A program made the translations under genes and the position numbers. Source: Planctomycetia bacterium (GTDB lineage Bacteria; Planctomycetota; Planctomycetia; Pirellulales; Thermoguttaceae). From it: DNA of 34,987 nt. Shown here piece by piece: positions 24,138 through 33,109 of this stretch. How positions within the stretch are numbered: the stretch's first letter is position 1; each line of letters starts with the position of its first letter. The notes under the pieces were generated by a model. That model was not told the DNA's origin and did no database searches. It worked only from the letters and a program-made list of their open reading frames with translations. The stretch is taken from positions 1 to 34,987 of the forward strand of contig JAUNBR010000045.1 in NCBI GenBank assembly GCA_030527015.1, in the 5' to 3' direction.

Positions 24138-27100
24138 ATGAAAATTAATAGGCGAAAAATAAAGTTTTTTTTCATTCTATTTTTGTTGATCCCGATTCTC
24201 TCTTCGAATCTTTATGCGGAAAATAAAGAAGTTAAATCAGAATCTTTTCCTTTTTCTTTTGCCAGTTTTTTATCTGAAAATGGAAAGCTGGAAAATGCTT
24301 TTTTGGTTAAAGTACTGATTATGGCCGGTGCAGACCCGAAGGAAAAAATTGACGATAAAACATTATTGTTTTTTGCTGGAACAGGGCAGGTCGCGCAAAT
24401 ATTAATTGATGCGGGAGTGGATGTTTCTTCTCAGTGTCCGGTTACGGAAGCCACGGCACTTTATTGTGCGCCGAATGCTCAAGTTGCGGAATGTCTGATT
24501 CGGGCCGGTGCAGATGTTAATGTGCGTGCCCAAGAAATATGGGCGCCCATTCATACGTCGATGAATGGTGATGTGGTGGAAGTTTTACTTAAGGCTGGAG
24601 CAAAACTAAAAGATCTAAAAATTTCTCCACTTTTTACTGCCATGGATGCCAAAAGTGTTCGTCTGCTGGTGCAGGCGGGAGAAGATGTGAACACGCAGTT
24701 ACCTATTACTCGGATTACGCCAATATTTGTTGCCCATAATGCGGAAATTCTTCAGGCATTATTAGATGCGGGAGCGAAAAGTTTAGTGGAGGCCTCTGGT
24801 GGACGTACACCATTACATTATATTAATGAACCAGAAGTAATGGAGTTACTTTTAAAAGAGGGCCTGGATCCGAATGTACATACGGCCGAGGTTCAAAGCA
24901 CGCCGTTACATGTGGTATTATGTGGCGATTATGTACATGACGGCAATTATCGTTATTTACCTTATATTTGTGATGAATTTTTTAATAGTATCAGGGAAAT
25001 AAAAGATGAATGCTCCTGGTGCGGTGGCACGGATTATAATGATCTGGAGGACGAAGATGCGAAATCTCTCCGGTTAATTGAATTACTTTTGAAAGCGGGC
25101 GCGGATATAAACGCTAAAAATATTTGTGGTGAAACGCCAATTATGTTTGCGAATAATGCGAAAATAACAAAATTTCTCTTGGAACATGGTGCGGACGTGA
25201 AATATATTTCGAATAGTGTGGGGGTTACTCCGCTGCACATGTCAAAAGATGGAGAGATGACTCAACTTCTCTTATCGGCGGGAGCAGATGCCAGGGCGCA
25301 GAATATAAAAGGCCAGACTCCACTGCATTATGCGCCGGACGGCGAAAGTGTGCGTCTGCTGCTGGCGGCGGGAGCGGATCCGTGTCATGAGGATGAAAAC
25401 GGTGAAGTTCCATTATTTTATGCCCCAGACGGATTATCCGTGCAGTTACTTATAGACGGGATGAAAGAAAAAGGGGTGGACATGAAAACATTTTTAAATA
25501 AAAAATCGCCTCGTGGTTTTTATCCCATGTTAGTTGTTTGTGACCGAATGCTGGATGATATGAATGAAATGGAAACTGAGAGTACGGAAGAAGCAGATTT
25601 TATTAGTGAAGAAAGTTTATATGATGTGTTACAAATTTTTCTTCGTGAAGGCGCGGACGTAAATCAGGTGACAGAAGATGGCCGTACGGTGGCTTTTAAT
25701 GCATGTACTAAAAAAACACTGGAGTTACTAAAGAAGTATGGCGCGGATTTTTCTGTCGTGGATGCTCAGGGGAATACTCTGCTTCATAATTCTTATTATC
25801 TGAGTGAAGATGCGGTACGTTTTTTAGTAGGTGAGAACGTAAATGTGAATGCGATTAACCTGGAGAATGAAACGGCATTAACCTGTTTATCCAGATGTGA
25901 TACGGACAAGCAAAAAGAAATGGTGAAGATTCTTTTAAAGGCGGGAGCGGAACCGAATCCGATTTTTCCTGAAGAAGATGCCCCGGGTTCCAGTCCACTA
26001 CATATATGCAGGGATCCAGAAGTGCTGAAACTTTTAATAGAGGCGGGAGCAGACGTAAATGCAGTGGATTCTGTAGGAAATACGCCTATTTTTTATATGG
26101 GAGATTATCCTGAGAGTATAAAATTACTTCTGGAAGCTGGCGCGGATGTGACGGTGAAAAATAAACATGGAGAAACCCTGCTTTTTTACTCAGAAATAAA
26201 AAGTATAGAATCTCTGAAGGCTCTTCATGGTGCGGGTCTGGATATTATGGCGCGTAATAACGAAGGAAATACGTTTTTAATGGATAATATGTTTCCTAGT
26301 TATAAAAGATTTTCCAAAGAATTACTGGAATATCTTTTTGATTCAGGGTATGATGTGAATATCACGAATCATGTAGGACGTACTCTCTTACACTCGGCTC
26401 AAGATCCTGAACTGGTAAAATTTTGTATACACCATGGAGCGGATGTAAACGCGAAAGATCGGTATCAAAAAACGCCCTTACATTATTTTCGGAGTATTTA
26501 TGGATATGAAATAGTGAAACTGCTTCTAGAGGCGGGAGCAGGCGTTCACGAAAAAGACCTGGATGGACGTACGCCGTTATTTTATGTGGAAAATCCAGAG
26601 ACCATTCAACTTATGATGGATTATGGTGCTAAAGTAGATGGGCGTGATTTTAACGGATTTTCTGTTTTACATTCTGCCACGATGAACCAAGAAGCGGAAT
26701 GTGTTAAGTTACTGCTGAAATTAGGAGTGGATCCGAATGTCCAAGATGATATGGGGCAGACTCCGCTGTTTATGGCTGAGGGGGATGTCATATCACTTTT
26801 ATTAGAGTATGGTGCGAATGTAAATTTTGCGGATGTGAATGGGCATACCGCTTTATTTGAAATGATCTGGCATTTTGATTCGGTTAAAGTACTTCTTGAA
26901 GCGGGAGCTGATGTGAATTTTCGAGATGCGGAAGGAAAAACTCCGATTTTTTATGTGGATGATAAAGAGGTGTATGATTTATTAATCGCTGCTGGTGCGG
27001 ATCCGAATATACGGGATTTTGAAGGAGAATTACCGGAGAAATTTTTTGCAGAGGATTTTTCTTCGCTGGTGCCATGTCTGGGAGAATATCCTCCGAATTA

Positions 27101-27146
27101 TTTTTCAGAGGAATCTGGTATGTTTTTTATACCCGATACACTATAA
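24138..27146 (+). CDS. Secreted ankyrin-repeat protein
   Basis: Exported protein of 1002 residues from the ATG at 24138. Signal peptide at about 1-28 (KINRRKIK, hydrophobic run, LYAEN). Nearly all the rest is about 27 ankyrin units of the form TPLxYAxdxexvxLLLxAGADvn, with one acidic Cys-containing insertion (KDECSWCGGTDYNDLEDEDA) in the middle. The solenoid should serve for protein-protein binding outside the cytosol; the partner is unknown. ATG 24138 has AAGGG 8 nt upstream and places the signal peptide at the N-terminus; an ATG at 24087 is an alternative. The last residues (FFIPDTL) and the TAA come from arm A of a dispersed repeat, so the native C-terminus has probably been replaced or trimmed. 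Confidence 0.85.
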   Translation: MKINRRKIKFFFILFLLIPILSSNLYAENKEVKSESFPFSFASFLSENGKLENAFLVKVLIMAGADPKEKIDDKTLLFFAGTGQVAQILIDAGVDVSSQCPVTEATALYCAPNAQVAECLIRAGADVNVRAQEIWAPIHTSMNGDVVEVLLKAGAKLKDLKISPLFTAMDAKSVRLLVQAGEDVNTQLPITRITPIFVAHNAEILQALLDAGAKSLVEASGGRTPLHYINEPEVMELLLKEGLDPNVHTAEVQSTPLHVVLCGDYVHDGNYRYLPYICDEFFNSIREIKDECSWCGGTDYNDLEDEDAKSLRLIELLLKAGADINAKNICGETPIMFANNAKITKFLLEHGADVKYISNSVGVTPLHMSKDGEMTQLLLSAGADARAQNIKGQTPLHYAPDGESVRLLLAAGADPCHEDENGEVPLFYAPDGLSVQLLIDGMKEKGVDMKTFLNKKSPRGFYPMLVVCDRMLDDMNEMETESTEEADFISEESLYDVLQIFLREGADVNQVTEDGRTVAFNACTKKTLELLKKYGADFSVVDAQGNTLLHNSYYLSEDAVRFLVGENVNVNAINLENETALTCLSRCDTDKQKEMVKILLKAGAEPNPIFPEEDAPGSSPLHICRDPEVLKLLIEAGADVNAVDSVGNTPIFYMGDYPESIKLLLEAGADVTVKNKHGETLLFYSEIKSIESLKALHGAGLDIMARNNEGNTFLMDNMFPSYKRFSKELLEYLFDSGYDVNITNHVGRTLLHSAQDPELVKFCIHHGADVNAKDRYQKTPLHYFRSIYGYEIVKLLLEAGAGVHEKDLDGRTPLFYVENPETIQLMMDYGAKVDGRDFNGFSVLHSATMNQEAECVKLLLKLGVDPNVQDDMGQTPLFMAEGDVISLLLEYGANVNFADVNGHTALFEMIWHFDSVKVLLEAGADVNFRDAEGKTPIFYVDDKEVYDLLIAAGADPNIRDFEGELPEKFFAEDFSSLVPCLGEYPPNYFSEESGMFFIPDTL

Positions 27147-27231
27147 ATTTCTGTTTCTCCGGCGTTTTGTTTCGCTAAAAATGCCTGGTTCAGAACTGCA
27201 AAAAATGGAAATGTAAAGTGGAATCAGAAAA
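27123..27231 (+). repeat. Dispersed repeat overlapping the ankyrin gene's 3' end
   Basis: TTTTTTATACCCGATACACT then ATAAATTTCTG; hairpin GGCGTTTTGTTTCGCTAAAAATGCC; right arm AATGGAAATGTAAAG then TGGAATCAGAAAA. Its first 24 bases are coding and give the stop codon. Lying between convergent genes, it may also act as a terminator. Confidence 0.85.
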
Positions 27232-27295
27232 TAGTCTGTATTATAGGGAACCTTTCGTGCGGACAGAAAATGAGGGATTCCCGATAAAGTGTGAT

Positions 27296-29920
27296 TTATG
27301 GAGCAGAAGGGGACATTTTTTGCCGTGAAGTGGTGTCATCATCTTCTGCGTACTGGCGGAGAAAATCAGAATGATGTTCCAGAATGGGGCGTCCGAGTTC
27401 TTTTCCGTTTACATGAAGAATTCCCATGGGAGGCGGTGGGAGAATCTGAGTTGGGGTCTCATCAGGAAAATTCGCGGTGAAAGATATTCTCTGAAGTGTT
27501 TTTAGTCTGACTTCTTTTCCGGATGGTGTAAAAGCAGCCAGGTTTACTAAATCAGGGGAAATATTTATATTTGGTATGGTCGTGGGATGAAGGAAATTTT
27601 CGCGCCATGCGTTTTGGGTGGTGTTTTGGGTTAAATTACTTCCGATTCGTATGTGGAAAGCTGCGTATGGACTGGAGGTAAATGACGCGTCAGATGCCTG
27701 TGGTGAAGAAAATGTAAACATCTGAAGGAAATGAGGAAAAGTGGATAATGAAAATGCATTTTTTCCCAGGTAAGTGACGTTCTGTTTTTCTGTATTTTGC
27801 CCTGTCAGAACATGAATAAAATGGGTCGCAGAAAAAGGGATATGAAGGTGAAGTGGGTTTATGGAAGGGGGTGCTTTACGGTGATGGAGGGTTAATCGCA
27901 TGAAATTTTTTTCTGGCGCATCCGTGATAATTTCTGCTCGTGCCGGTGTGCCGCGTTCCGTGCGAGTTTCTAAAAGGCGGATACCGATCATGGCGGTATC
28001 ATATCTTAAAATGAGCGTTTCGACAGAATCATTCAGTGTTTCTGTATGAAAGCAGGAGGTGGATTTTCCGTTTACCCACATTTCGTCAGGCAGAGGAAAG
28101 ACAAAATGACTCTGGATATTTTTGACGAATTCTGCCTGATAATCCTTCGGCCGATAAATAACCAGGCACACGGCATCTTTTTCATCTTGCGCTGCACGCC
28201 AGAAACAGCTTAAGTGCAGAGCTTTCGTGTGTCCGCTTAAAGTGGGAATTCGGTGTTTTCCGTATGGGTCTTCACGCCCGTCCGGGATAAAGTAAAATCG
28301 CGGACGTGTTATGCCTTTCGAAATCTCGTGTTCTCTTCGGGGTAAATCTGCTGCCAGAAGCATATCCTGAGCGGCGGGATAATAGGCGGAGGAGGTGCCC
28401 AGTGAAATGTCGTGGCAAATATAATTCGTTCTGTAACCTGAAGCTTCATGATGCCATTTTTGAATGATTTTACGAGGAAATGTTTTGGAAAGATTATAGA
28501 GGTTTTGGTCAGGTTTATTCGTACTTTGCCAGGCAGAAAGAAAATAAATGGAAGAATGCGTCAGAGGGGAATTATCCCAGTTCCATTTTCGGAAATAGGC
28601 TTCTGAAAATGGGTCCGTGCCATACAGATAATTATAAGATCGGCTGTGGGATCCCGAGAGACGTCCTGCGGCAGGGAAATAATTCGCGGAAATGTCTGTC
28701 CATAATAATTTTTGCACCGCGGCGGCAAAATTCTTGGCTTCTTCATTCTGTGCGTAATGCTGCAGGAGGGAAAGCGCTTCCAGATTTACACCATAATACG
28801 TGGGGGAAACATATTCAGTAATTCCATTTTTCCAGGTCCATAATAAAAAACGCCTGGCACGGCGGAGTCCCTCAGATTTCAGATGAGTTTCGTTTAGAAT
28901 TTCTCCGAGAAGAATCAGATTCGTGATGTTAACCAGCGCGATATTTGTGTATCTGGAAGGTACATCGTGCCGGCGGCACCCTTCCGCGGCGTCCTGTAAG
29001 ATATTTTCGAGAAGTGTTTTATTTTCCTGGGATAAAAAATTTTTATATTCCATCCACAGAGGAATCACACGCTGTAATACGAATTCCACCGCATTTTTAT
29101 CTTCGACTGTTTTTTGCCCATAATACCAGCGAAAATTACCAAAATTAGGGCTCCGAATGTCGAGAAACTGCATTTCACGTCCGAGTTTTAAAAGTGGCGT
29201 CAGACGTTCCGTGGGGATCTGTCCGTTTTCCAGATTCCGAATGATCATTTCGTTCGTCTGGCGCAGAAACCATATGTCTGCCGGGTGTTTTGTGGGAGAC
29301 GAAAGAAATGAAATATTTTCTTTTTGCGAATTTTTATCCGTGACAGTATTATTTTGAGAGATCTCTAAAAATTCAGGATGCTTTTTAAAGAAAAGATCCG
29401 CCATTCCCAGACAAAAAATATGATCAAAAATCGCTCGGACCGTATATGTGTCCCACGGTATTTTTTCTTGCTGAAGTCGGTTCCACGTTTTTTGGTAATT
29501 CGCCACGGCTCTTAAGTGAATGTATGCGGCCTGCGGAAGTGAATCGGGAGAGAGTTCCGAAATATATAACTGTGAAAGAAAAGGAATTTTCTTTTCTGAA
29601 AGATCCAATTTTTTTTGAAAAAATACTGGAAGTGCAGAATCATTATTTTCTGTAATTTTTCTTGAAGGGTAAAGTGCGTTTATCGGTGTGTTTCGTAAAT
29701 TCTGATTTTTACAAAAACCGAAAGCAGTGAGACACATACATGAGAATATTATGCCCGAAGTACCATAAAATCCGATTTTTCGAAATTTTATTTCGCTAAA
29801 AATACCTGATTTCAGAACCGCACAAAATGGAAATTTAAAATAGAACCAGTATAAAAATATAAAATTTACACTGGAAAAAGTAATGTAAGTCAGGATAAAA
29901 AATATCTTTTTAGGTATCAT
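27296..29920 (-). CDS. Large exported protein of unknown function, helical-toroid-like
   Basis: Protein of 874 residues that I do not recognise by family. Residues 1-30 are hydrophobic. About 100-480 look alpha-helical, with aromatic-rich motifs SRYTN (322-326), SPTYYG (372-377) and SGSHSRSYNY (422-431). From about 500 the pattern is beta-rich. This order (helical toroid then beta-sandwich) recalls heparinase/chondroitin-lyase-type polysaccharide lyases, but catalytic residues cannot be assigned. The ATG at 29920 overlaps the upstream transglutaminase stop as ATGA, indicating translational coupling and supporting this start. However, residues about 22-58 are encoded by a complete antisense copy of the dispersed repeat, apparently inserted in frame in the signal region. 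A Met at 29737 just after it is an alternative start without Shine-Dalgarno. Confidence 0.75.
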   Translation of the reverse strand: MIPKKIFFILTYITFSSVNFIFLYWFYFKFPFCAVLKSGIFSEIKFRKIGFYGTSGIIFSCMCLTAFGFCKNQNLRNTPINALYPSRKITENNDSALPVFFQKKLDLSEKKIPFLSQLYISELSPDSLPQAAYIHLRAVANYQKTWNRLQQEKIPWDTYTVRAIFDHIFCLGMADLFFKKHPEFLEISQNNTVTDKNSQKENISFLSSPTKHPADIWFLRQTNEMIIRNLENGQIPTERLTPLLKLGREMQFLDIRSPNFGNFRWYYGQKTVEDKNAVEFVLQRVIPLWMEYKNFLSQENKTLLENILQDAAEGCRRHDVPSRYTNIALVNITNLILLGEILNETHLKSEGLRRARRFLLWTWKNGITEYVSPTYYGVNLEALSLLQHYAQNEEAKNFAAAVQKLLWTDISANYFPAAGRLSGSHSRSYNYLYGTDPFSEAYFRKWNWDNSPLTHSSIYFLSAWQSTNKPDQNLYNLSKTFPRKIIQKWHHEASGYRTNYICHDISLGTSSAYYPAAQDMLLAADLPRREHEISKGITRPRFYFIPDGREDPYGKHRIPTLSGHTKALHLSCFWRAAQDEKDAVCLVIYRPKDYQAEFVKNIQSHFVFPLPDEMWVNGKSTSCFHTETLNDSVETLILRYDTAMIGIRLLETRTERGTPARAEIITDAPEKNFMRLTLHHRKAPPSINPLHLHIPFSATHFIHVLTGQNTEKQNVTYLGKNAFSLSTFPHFLQMFTFSSPQASDASFTSSPYAAFHIRIGSNLTQNTTQNAWRENFLHPTTIPNINISPDLVNLAAFTPSGKEVRLKTLQRISFTANFPDETPTQILPPPPMGILHVNGKELGRPILEHHSDFLRQYAEDDDTTSRQKMSPSAP
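29747..29856 (+). repeat. Dispersed repeat inside a coding sequence
   Basis: TTATGCCCGAAGTACCATAA then AATCCG; centre ATTTTATTTCGCTAAAAATACC; right arm AAAATGGAAATTTAAAA then TAGAACCAGTATAAAA. Both arms are complete. Read antisense it keeps the host frame open. Confidence 0.85.
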
Positions 29921-32418
29921 TTTGAGAGTTCCTCCACATGATGACGCAGTTCCTGAAGAGTTTTTTCATCGGGAGTTTTTTGACCAAAACGAATGGCGTA
30001 ATATGCGTCGATGATCGGAGTCACGGTTTCTCGAGGAAAAATGGTTTCCACTGTACCGATCATTTCCTGTGATGTCTGATAGGCTGAGCGCGTAATACCT
30101 TTTTTTCGGAGAATTTCTTCAAAACGCAGATAAAAATCCACGGAATTTTTTTTACGAAAGAAAAGTTTTTGTAGGATCTTATTTCGGATCATTCCCTCTT
30201 CTCTTTCCAGAAAAAGTTTTTTTTGCGTCCTTTTCCTCAGCTTTATGCAGAGCCAGCGTAAAATAATAATGAAGAGCAGGGTACCGATGATAAATTTTGT
30301 TAAAGTTCCATCTTTCCAGAGCTGGAGCATATTTTTTTGAAAATCATGGAAATTTTTCTTCCACTGAGATTTTACCATATTTTTCCAGATACTGTTTCCT
30401 AAATTTTTAATGGGATCATAAACGGTCTCCTTTTGCCGCGGACTGTCCATGCGAATAATATATGTTTTCCATAAAAATTCTGTCCAGTCTAAAATACTGC
30501 TGCAGTATTCCGCGATTTGAGAAAGAGCGCCGAGACGTTCTTCCATTTCAGGCGTGGGATCCAGACGTAACCATGCCCCATATTCCCATGCATCTTTATC
30601 CCATGGACTGGTATTTTTTAGATATTCAGGAATCTCGTCCGGCGAAAGCCATGCTTCCACCCAGGCATGTGCGTCTGAATGACGGACGATGAAAAAATCA
30701 TCACCAGCAGAAAAAGTATCATTCGAATGAAATCCCAGCACGATTCGTGACGGAATTCCCTGACTGCGGAGCATTAAAGCCAAAACAGATGCAAAATATT
30801 CACAGTGCCCCTCCGGATGATTCTTTATAAAATCTTCCAGCGGATCCAGCGCAGGATCTCCAGAAGGACGGCGCAGCGTGTAATGAAAGTGTTCTGTATT
30901 TTGTAACTGCCGCATAAAGTGAGTCGCGACATCATAAGCGTTATATTCGATTCCCGGTACGTTCAGTGAGTCCCTCCACTGCTGCGCTCGTGCGATAAGT
31001 GTAGGCACCGCAGAAACTTTTTCTCCATTTTCATCTAATTTTTCTGGTAACTGAAGATAATCACTTATAAATACGGGTTCCATTTCTGGTATGATCGTCA
31101 TCTGTTCACGGAATGAAATGGCTGGAGTCAGAAGTGTGTAGTGGGGAAGATATGCTGGCGCATTCCATTTTAGTGTTTTTTGCGTGGAGTCATAATGTGT
31201 CCGAGTATTTACTCCGGCTGTCATGCCGTAAAAAGGATAAACGGCAAAAAGCTGTGCTTTCCCATGATGAAGATCTTTTAAATTAAATGGTTCAAAAGAA
31301 TATTCCACCACCGTTAAAAAAGGAAGCATAAAAGCCGGCGGTGTATGAATCTTCGATAATTCATATGATTTGCGAGAATAATCAGGAAAGCGTTCGTCCC
31401 AAAAATATTTCCATCTTTCAAAAAGTTTTTTTTGCCCGATAAAACTGGGATTATCATTTTGTTCCGCCATATAAGGGGAGAGGCTCCAAGTTTTTTGAGA
31501 GTATTCATTTAAAATGGTTCCACGCAAATAAATAGAAGCAGGTAAATCTTTAATGGATAACGCTTTTCGGGGGATGTCACGATAATCCCGTAATGGGAGT
31601 GATTCTGGTGAAATCCCGCTTAAATCCAGCGTGGAAAACTTAACGCGCATCATTTCATTCCGATTTTGGAGAATTTCGCCCATTTCTCCTAATTTAATGG
31701 AGTCAGAAAATCCTGTAATGGAGGGGCCCGTTTCTCGTATCCCATGAAATAAAGAAATACCCGTACGAGGAACAAGAAAAAAGGCAAGAATTCCTATAAA
31801 TATCGATTTTAGCCCGACAGAAAATACTTGTCGCAGCCAACTCATATGCAGAAACTGCTTTTTTTCATATTCACGAAACTTTTTTATCTGGTTTATATTT
31901 TGCGGTACAGTTTCAGAAAAATTTGTGACGGAAGAAATATGGAACATTTCTTCGTGACGTTTTGTCATGATTAACAGAGAAATACTTATCAGCACCAGAA
32001 GGAGGTACAGCAGTAAAAGCAGGCCGAAAGTTACCGACTGAGGAAATGCTGCGGCCACCACGACCTGCAAAAAACTTAACAAAATTAATTGCCAGTACGT
32101 ATGAATATCTTTCTTACGAAAAAGAATGATAATTTCCAGATATACCAGTAAATTGGCGATCGCTATAATCTGCCCGATAATCTGATGGCGAAATGAGACA
32201 TTTCCCACCGCGATTATCATGGCAAGAATAGTTACGATATTCTGAAAAATTTTATTGAGCGAAAAAATCTGATATATATCTGTTACGAGAAGTGAAATAC
32301 ATGTAAACACACACACCATTACTGGCAAGAAAGGATCTTCTTGTCCGATTCCCAGTAAAGTTGCGCTAAGAATAACGATTAAGCAGATGGCGAACTGTAA
32401 AAAGCGCTCAATAAACAT
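29917..32418 (-). CDS. TgpA-like membrane transglutaminase-family protein
   Basis: Integral membrane protein of 833 residues. Five or six transmembrane helices fill the first 225 or so residues (DUF3488/TgpA-N-like). A large extracytoplasmic part contains a transglutaminase-like papain-fold domain with triad C539 (GHCEYFAS), H584 (SDAHAWVEAW) and D620 (LRLDPTPEME). A further membrane helix at about 700-720 and a cytosolic DUF4129-like tail follow. TgpA-like proteins are commonly linked to MoxR and DUF58 genes; here those are absent and it sits between a YkgJ-like gene (48 bp upstream) and a large exported protein (4-base overlap). The substrate is unknown; acting as a peptidase or cross-linker on envelope proteins is inference. 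The ATG has no clear Shine-Dalgarno. Confidence 0.87.
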   Translation of the reverse strand: MFIERFLQFAICLIVILSATLLGIGQEDPFLPVMVCVFTCISLLVTDIYQIFSLNKIFQNIVTILAMIIAVGNVSFRHQIIGQIIAIANLLVYLEIIILFRKKDIHTYWQLILLSFLQVVVAAAFPQSVTFGLLLLLYLLLVLISISLLIMTKRHEEMFHISSVTNFSETVPQNINQIKKFREYEKKQFLHMSWLRQVFSVGLKSIFIGILAFFLVPRTGISLFHGIRETGPSITGFSDSIKLGEMGEILQNRNEMMRVKFSTLDLSGISPESLPLRDYRDIPRKALSIKDLPASIYLRGTILNEYSQKTWSLSPYMAEQNDNPSFIGQKKLFERWKYFWDERFPDYSRKSYELSKIHTPPAFMLPFLTVVEYSFEPFNLKDLHHGKAQLFAVYPFYGMTAGVNTRTHYDSTQKTLKWNAPAYLPHYTLLTPAISFREQMTIIPEMEPVFISDYLQLPEKLDENGEKVSAVPTLIARAQQWRDSLNVPGIEYNAYDVATHFMRQLQNTEHFHYTLRRPSGDPALDPLEDFIKNHPEGHCEYFASVLALMLRSQGIPSRIVLGFHSNDTFSAGDDFFIVRHSDAHAWVEAWLSPDEIPEYLKNTSPWDKDAWEYGAWLRLDPTPEMEERLGALSQIAEYCSSILDWTEFLWKTYIIRMDSPRQKETVYDPIKNLGNSIWKNMVKSQWKKNFHDFQKNMLQLWKDGTLTKFIIGTLLFIIILRWLCIKLRKRTQKKLFLEREEGMIRNKILQKLFFRKKNSVDFYLRFEEILRKKGITRSAYQTSQEMIGTVETIFPRETVTPIIDAYYAIRFGQKTPDEKTLQELRHHVEELSK

Positions 32419-32466
32419 TAATTTCAGAGATTTTTTATTTCAAAAAAAGAAAAAATGATGTGAAAA

Positions 32467-32895
32467 TTATATTCGTGAACGAATATTATCCCCGTCCCGA
32501 GGGCCCAGATATGCTTCAGCGTATTCTTCGACCTGTTCTGGTGTCTCAAAATACCGATCATAAACCCAATCATCATCATACTCACACCTCTGCGTGGTAT
32601 AAGCACGACAAATATTCGGTCTGGTTTCATATCCTGTACAAAGATTATTCTCATCTAAATTTTTACATTTTGTGTGTACCAGTAAAAACCAGTCGTCATT
32701 TTCTGTAAAAACAGACGCGTATTCGTGTAAAATATACCAGCGAATATGGTCAAAATCTTCCCAGTCGACTGGAGGGTCTAAAGGAAGAGCAAAATACCGG
32801 CAGCATTTTCCAGAACAGTATTCACATAAATTGGCGTCTGCCGGCAATTCATCTCGTGACGGTTTTTTGACGGTTAATTTTTGTGATTTCGCCAT
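32467..32895 (-). CDS. YkgJ-family cysteine-cluster protein
   Basis: Small protein of 142 residues of the CxxCxxxCC zinc/iron-chelating family (YkgJ/UPF0153). The cluster is C24, C27, C31 and C32, with later cysteines in TKCKNLDENNLCTGYETRPNIC as in family members. The function is not established; metal or Fe-S binding is generally assumed. The frame continues upstream to a TTG at 32916, but ATG 32895 begins a family-like N-terminus; its Shine-Dalgarno is weak (GGGA). First gene of a probable operon with the transglutaminase-like gene. Confidence 0.85.
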   Translation of the reverse strand: MAKSQKLTVKKPSRDELPADANLCEYCSGKCCRYFALPLDPPVDWEDFDHIRWYILHEYASVFTENDDWFLLVHTKCKNLDENNLCTGYETRPNICRAYTTQRCEYDDDWVYDRYFETPEQVEEYAEAYLGPRDGDNIRSRI

Positions 32896-32965
32896 TTTAT
32901 TTTTCCCATGTTTCAATTTTTTTGTTTCATGTCTGGTATACAGTAATATTACTGTATAACCAACT

Positions 32966-33101
32966 TTTTATACCCGATGCACTATAAATTTCACTTCCAT
33001 GAAATTTTTGTGTGATATTCTACAGATTTCTGTTTCTTCGGTATTTTTACTTTTACGGAAAATGCCTGGGAAGCGGAATTTTATAGTGCGTCGTGTATAT
33101 A
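32966..33101. repeat. Dispersed repeat with two A arms
   Basis: Left TTTTTATACCCGATGCACTA then TAAATTTC; right GGAATTTTATAGTGCGTCG then TGTATATAA, the complement of arm A. The middle is expanded. It lies just after the PFK stop codon, upstream of the ykgJ-like gene. Confidence 0.75.
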
Positions 33102-33109
33102 ATTCTTTA

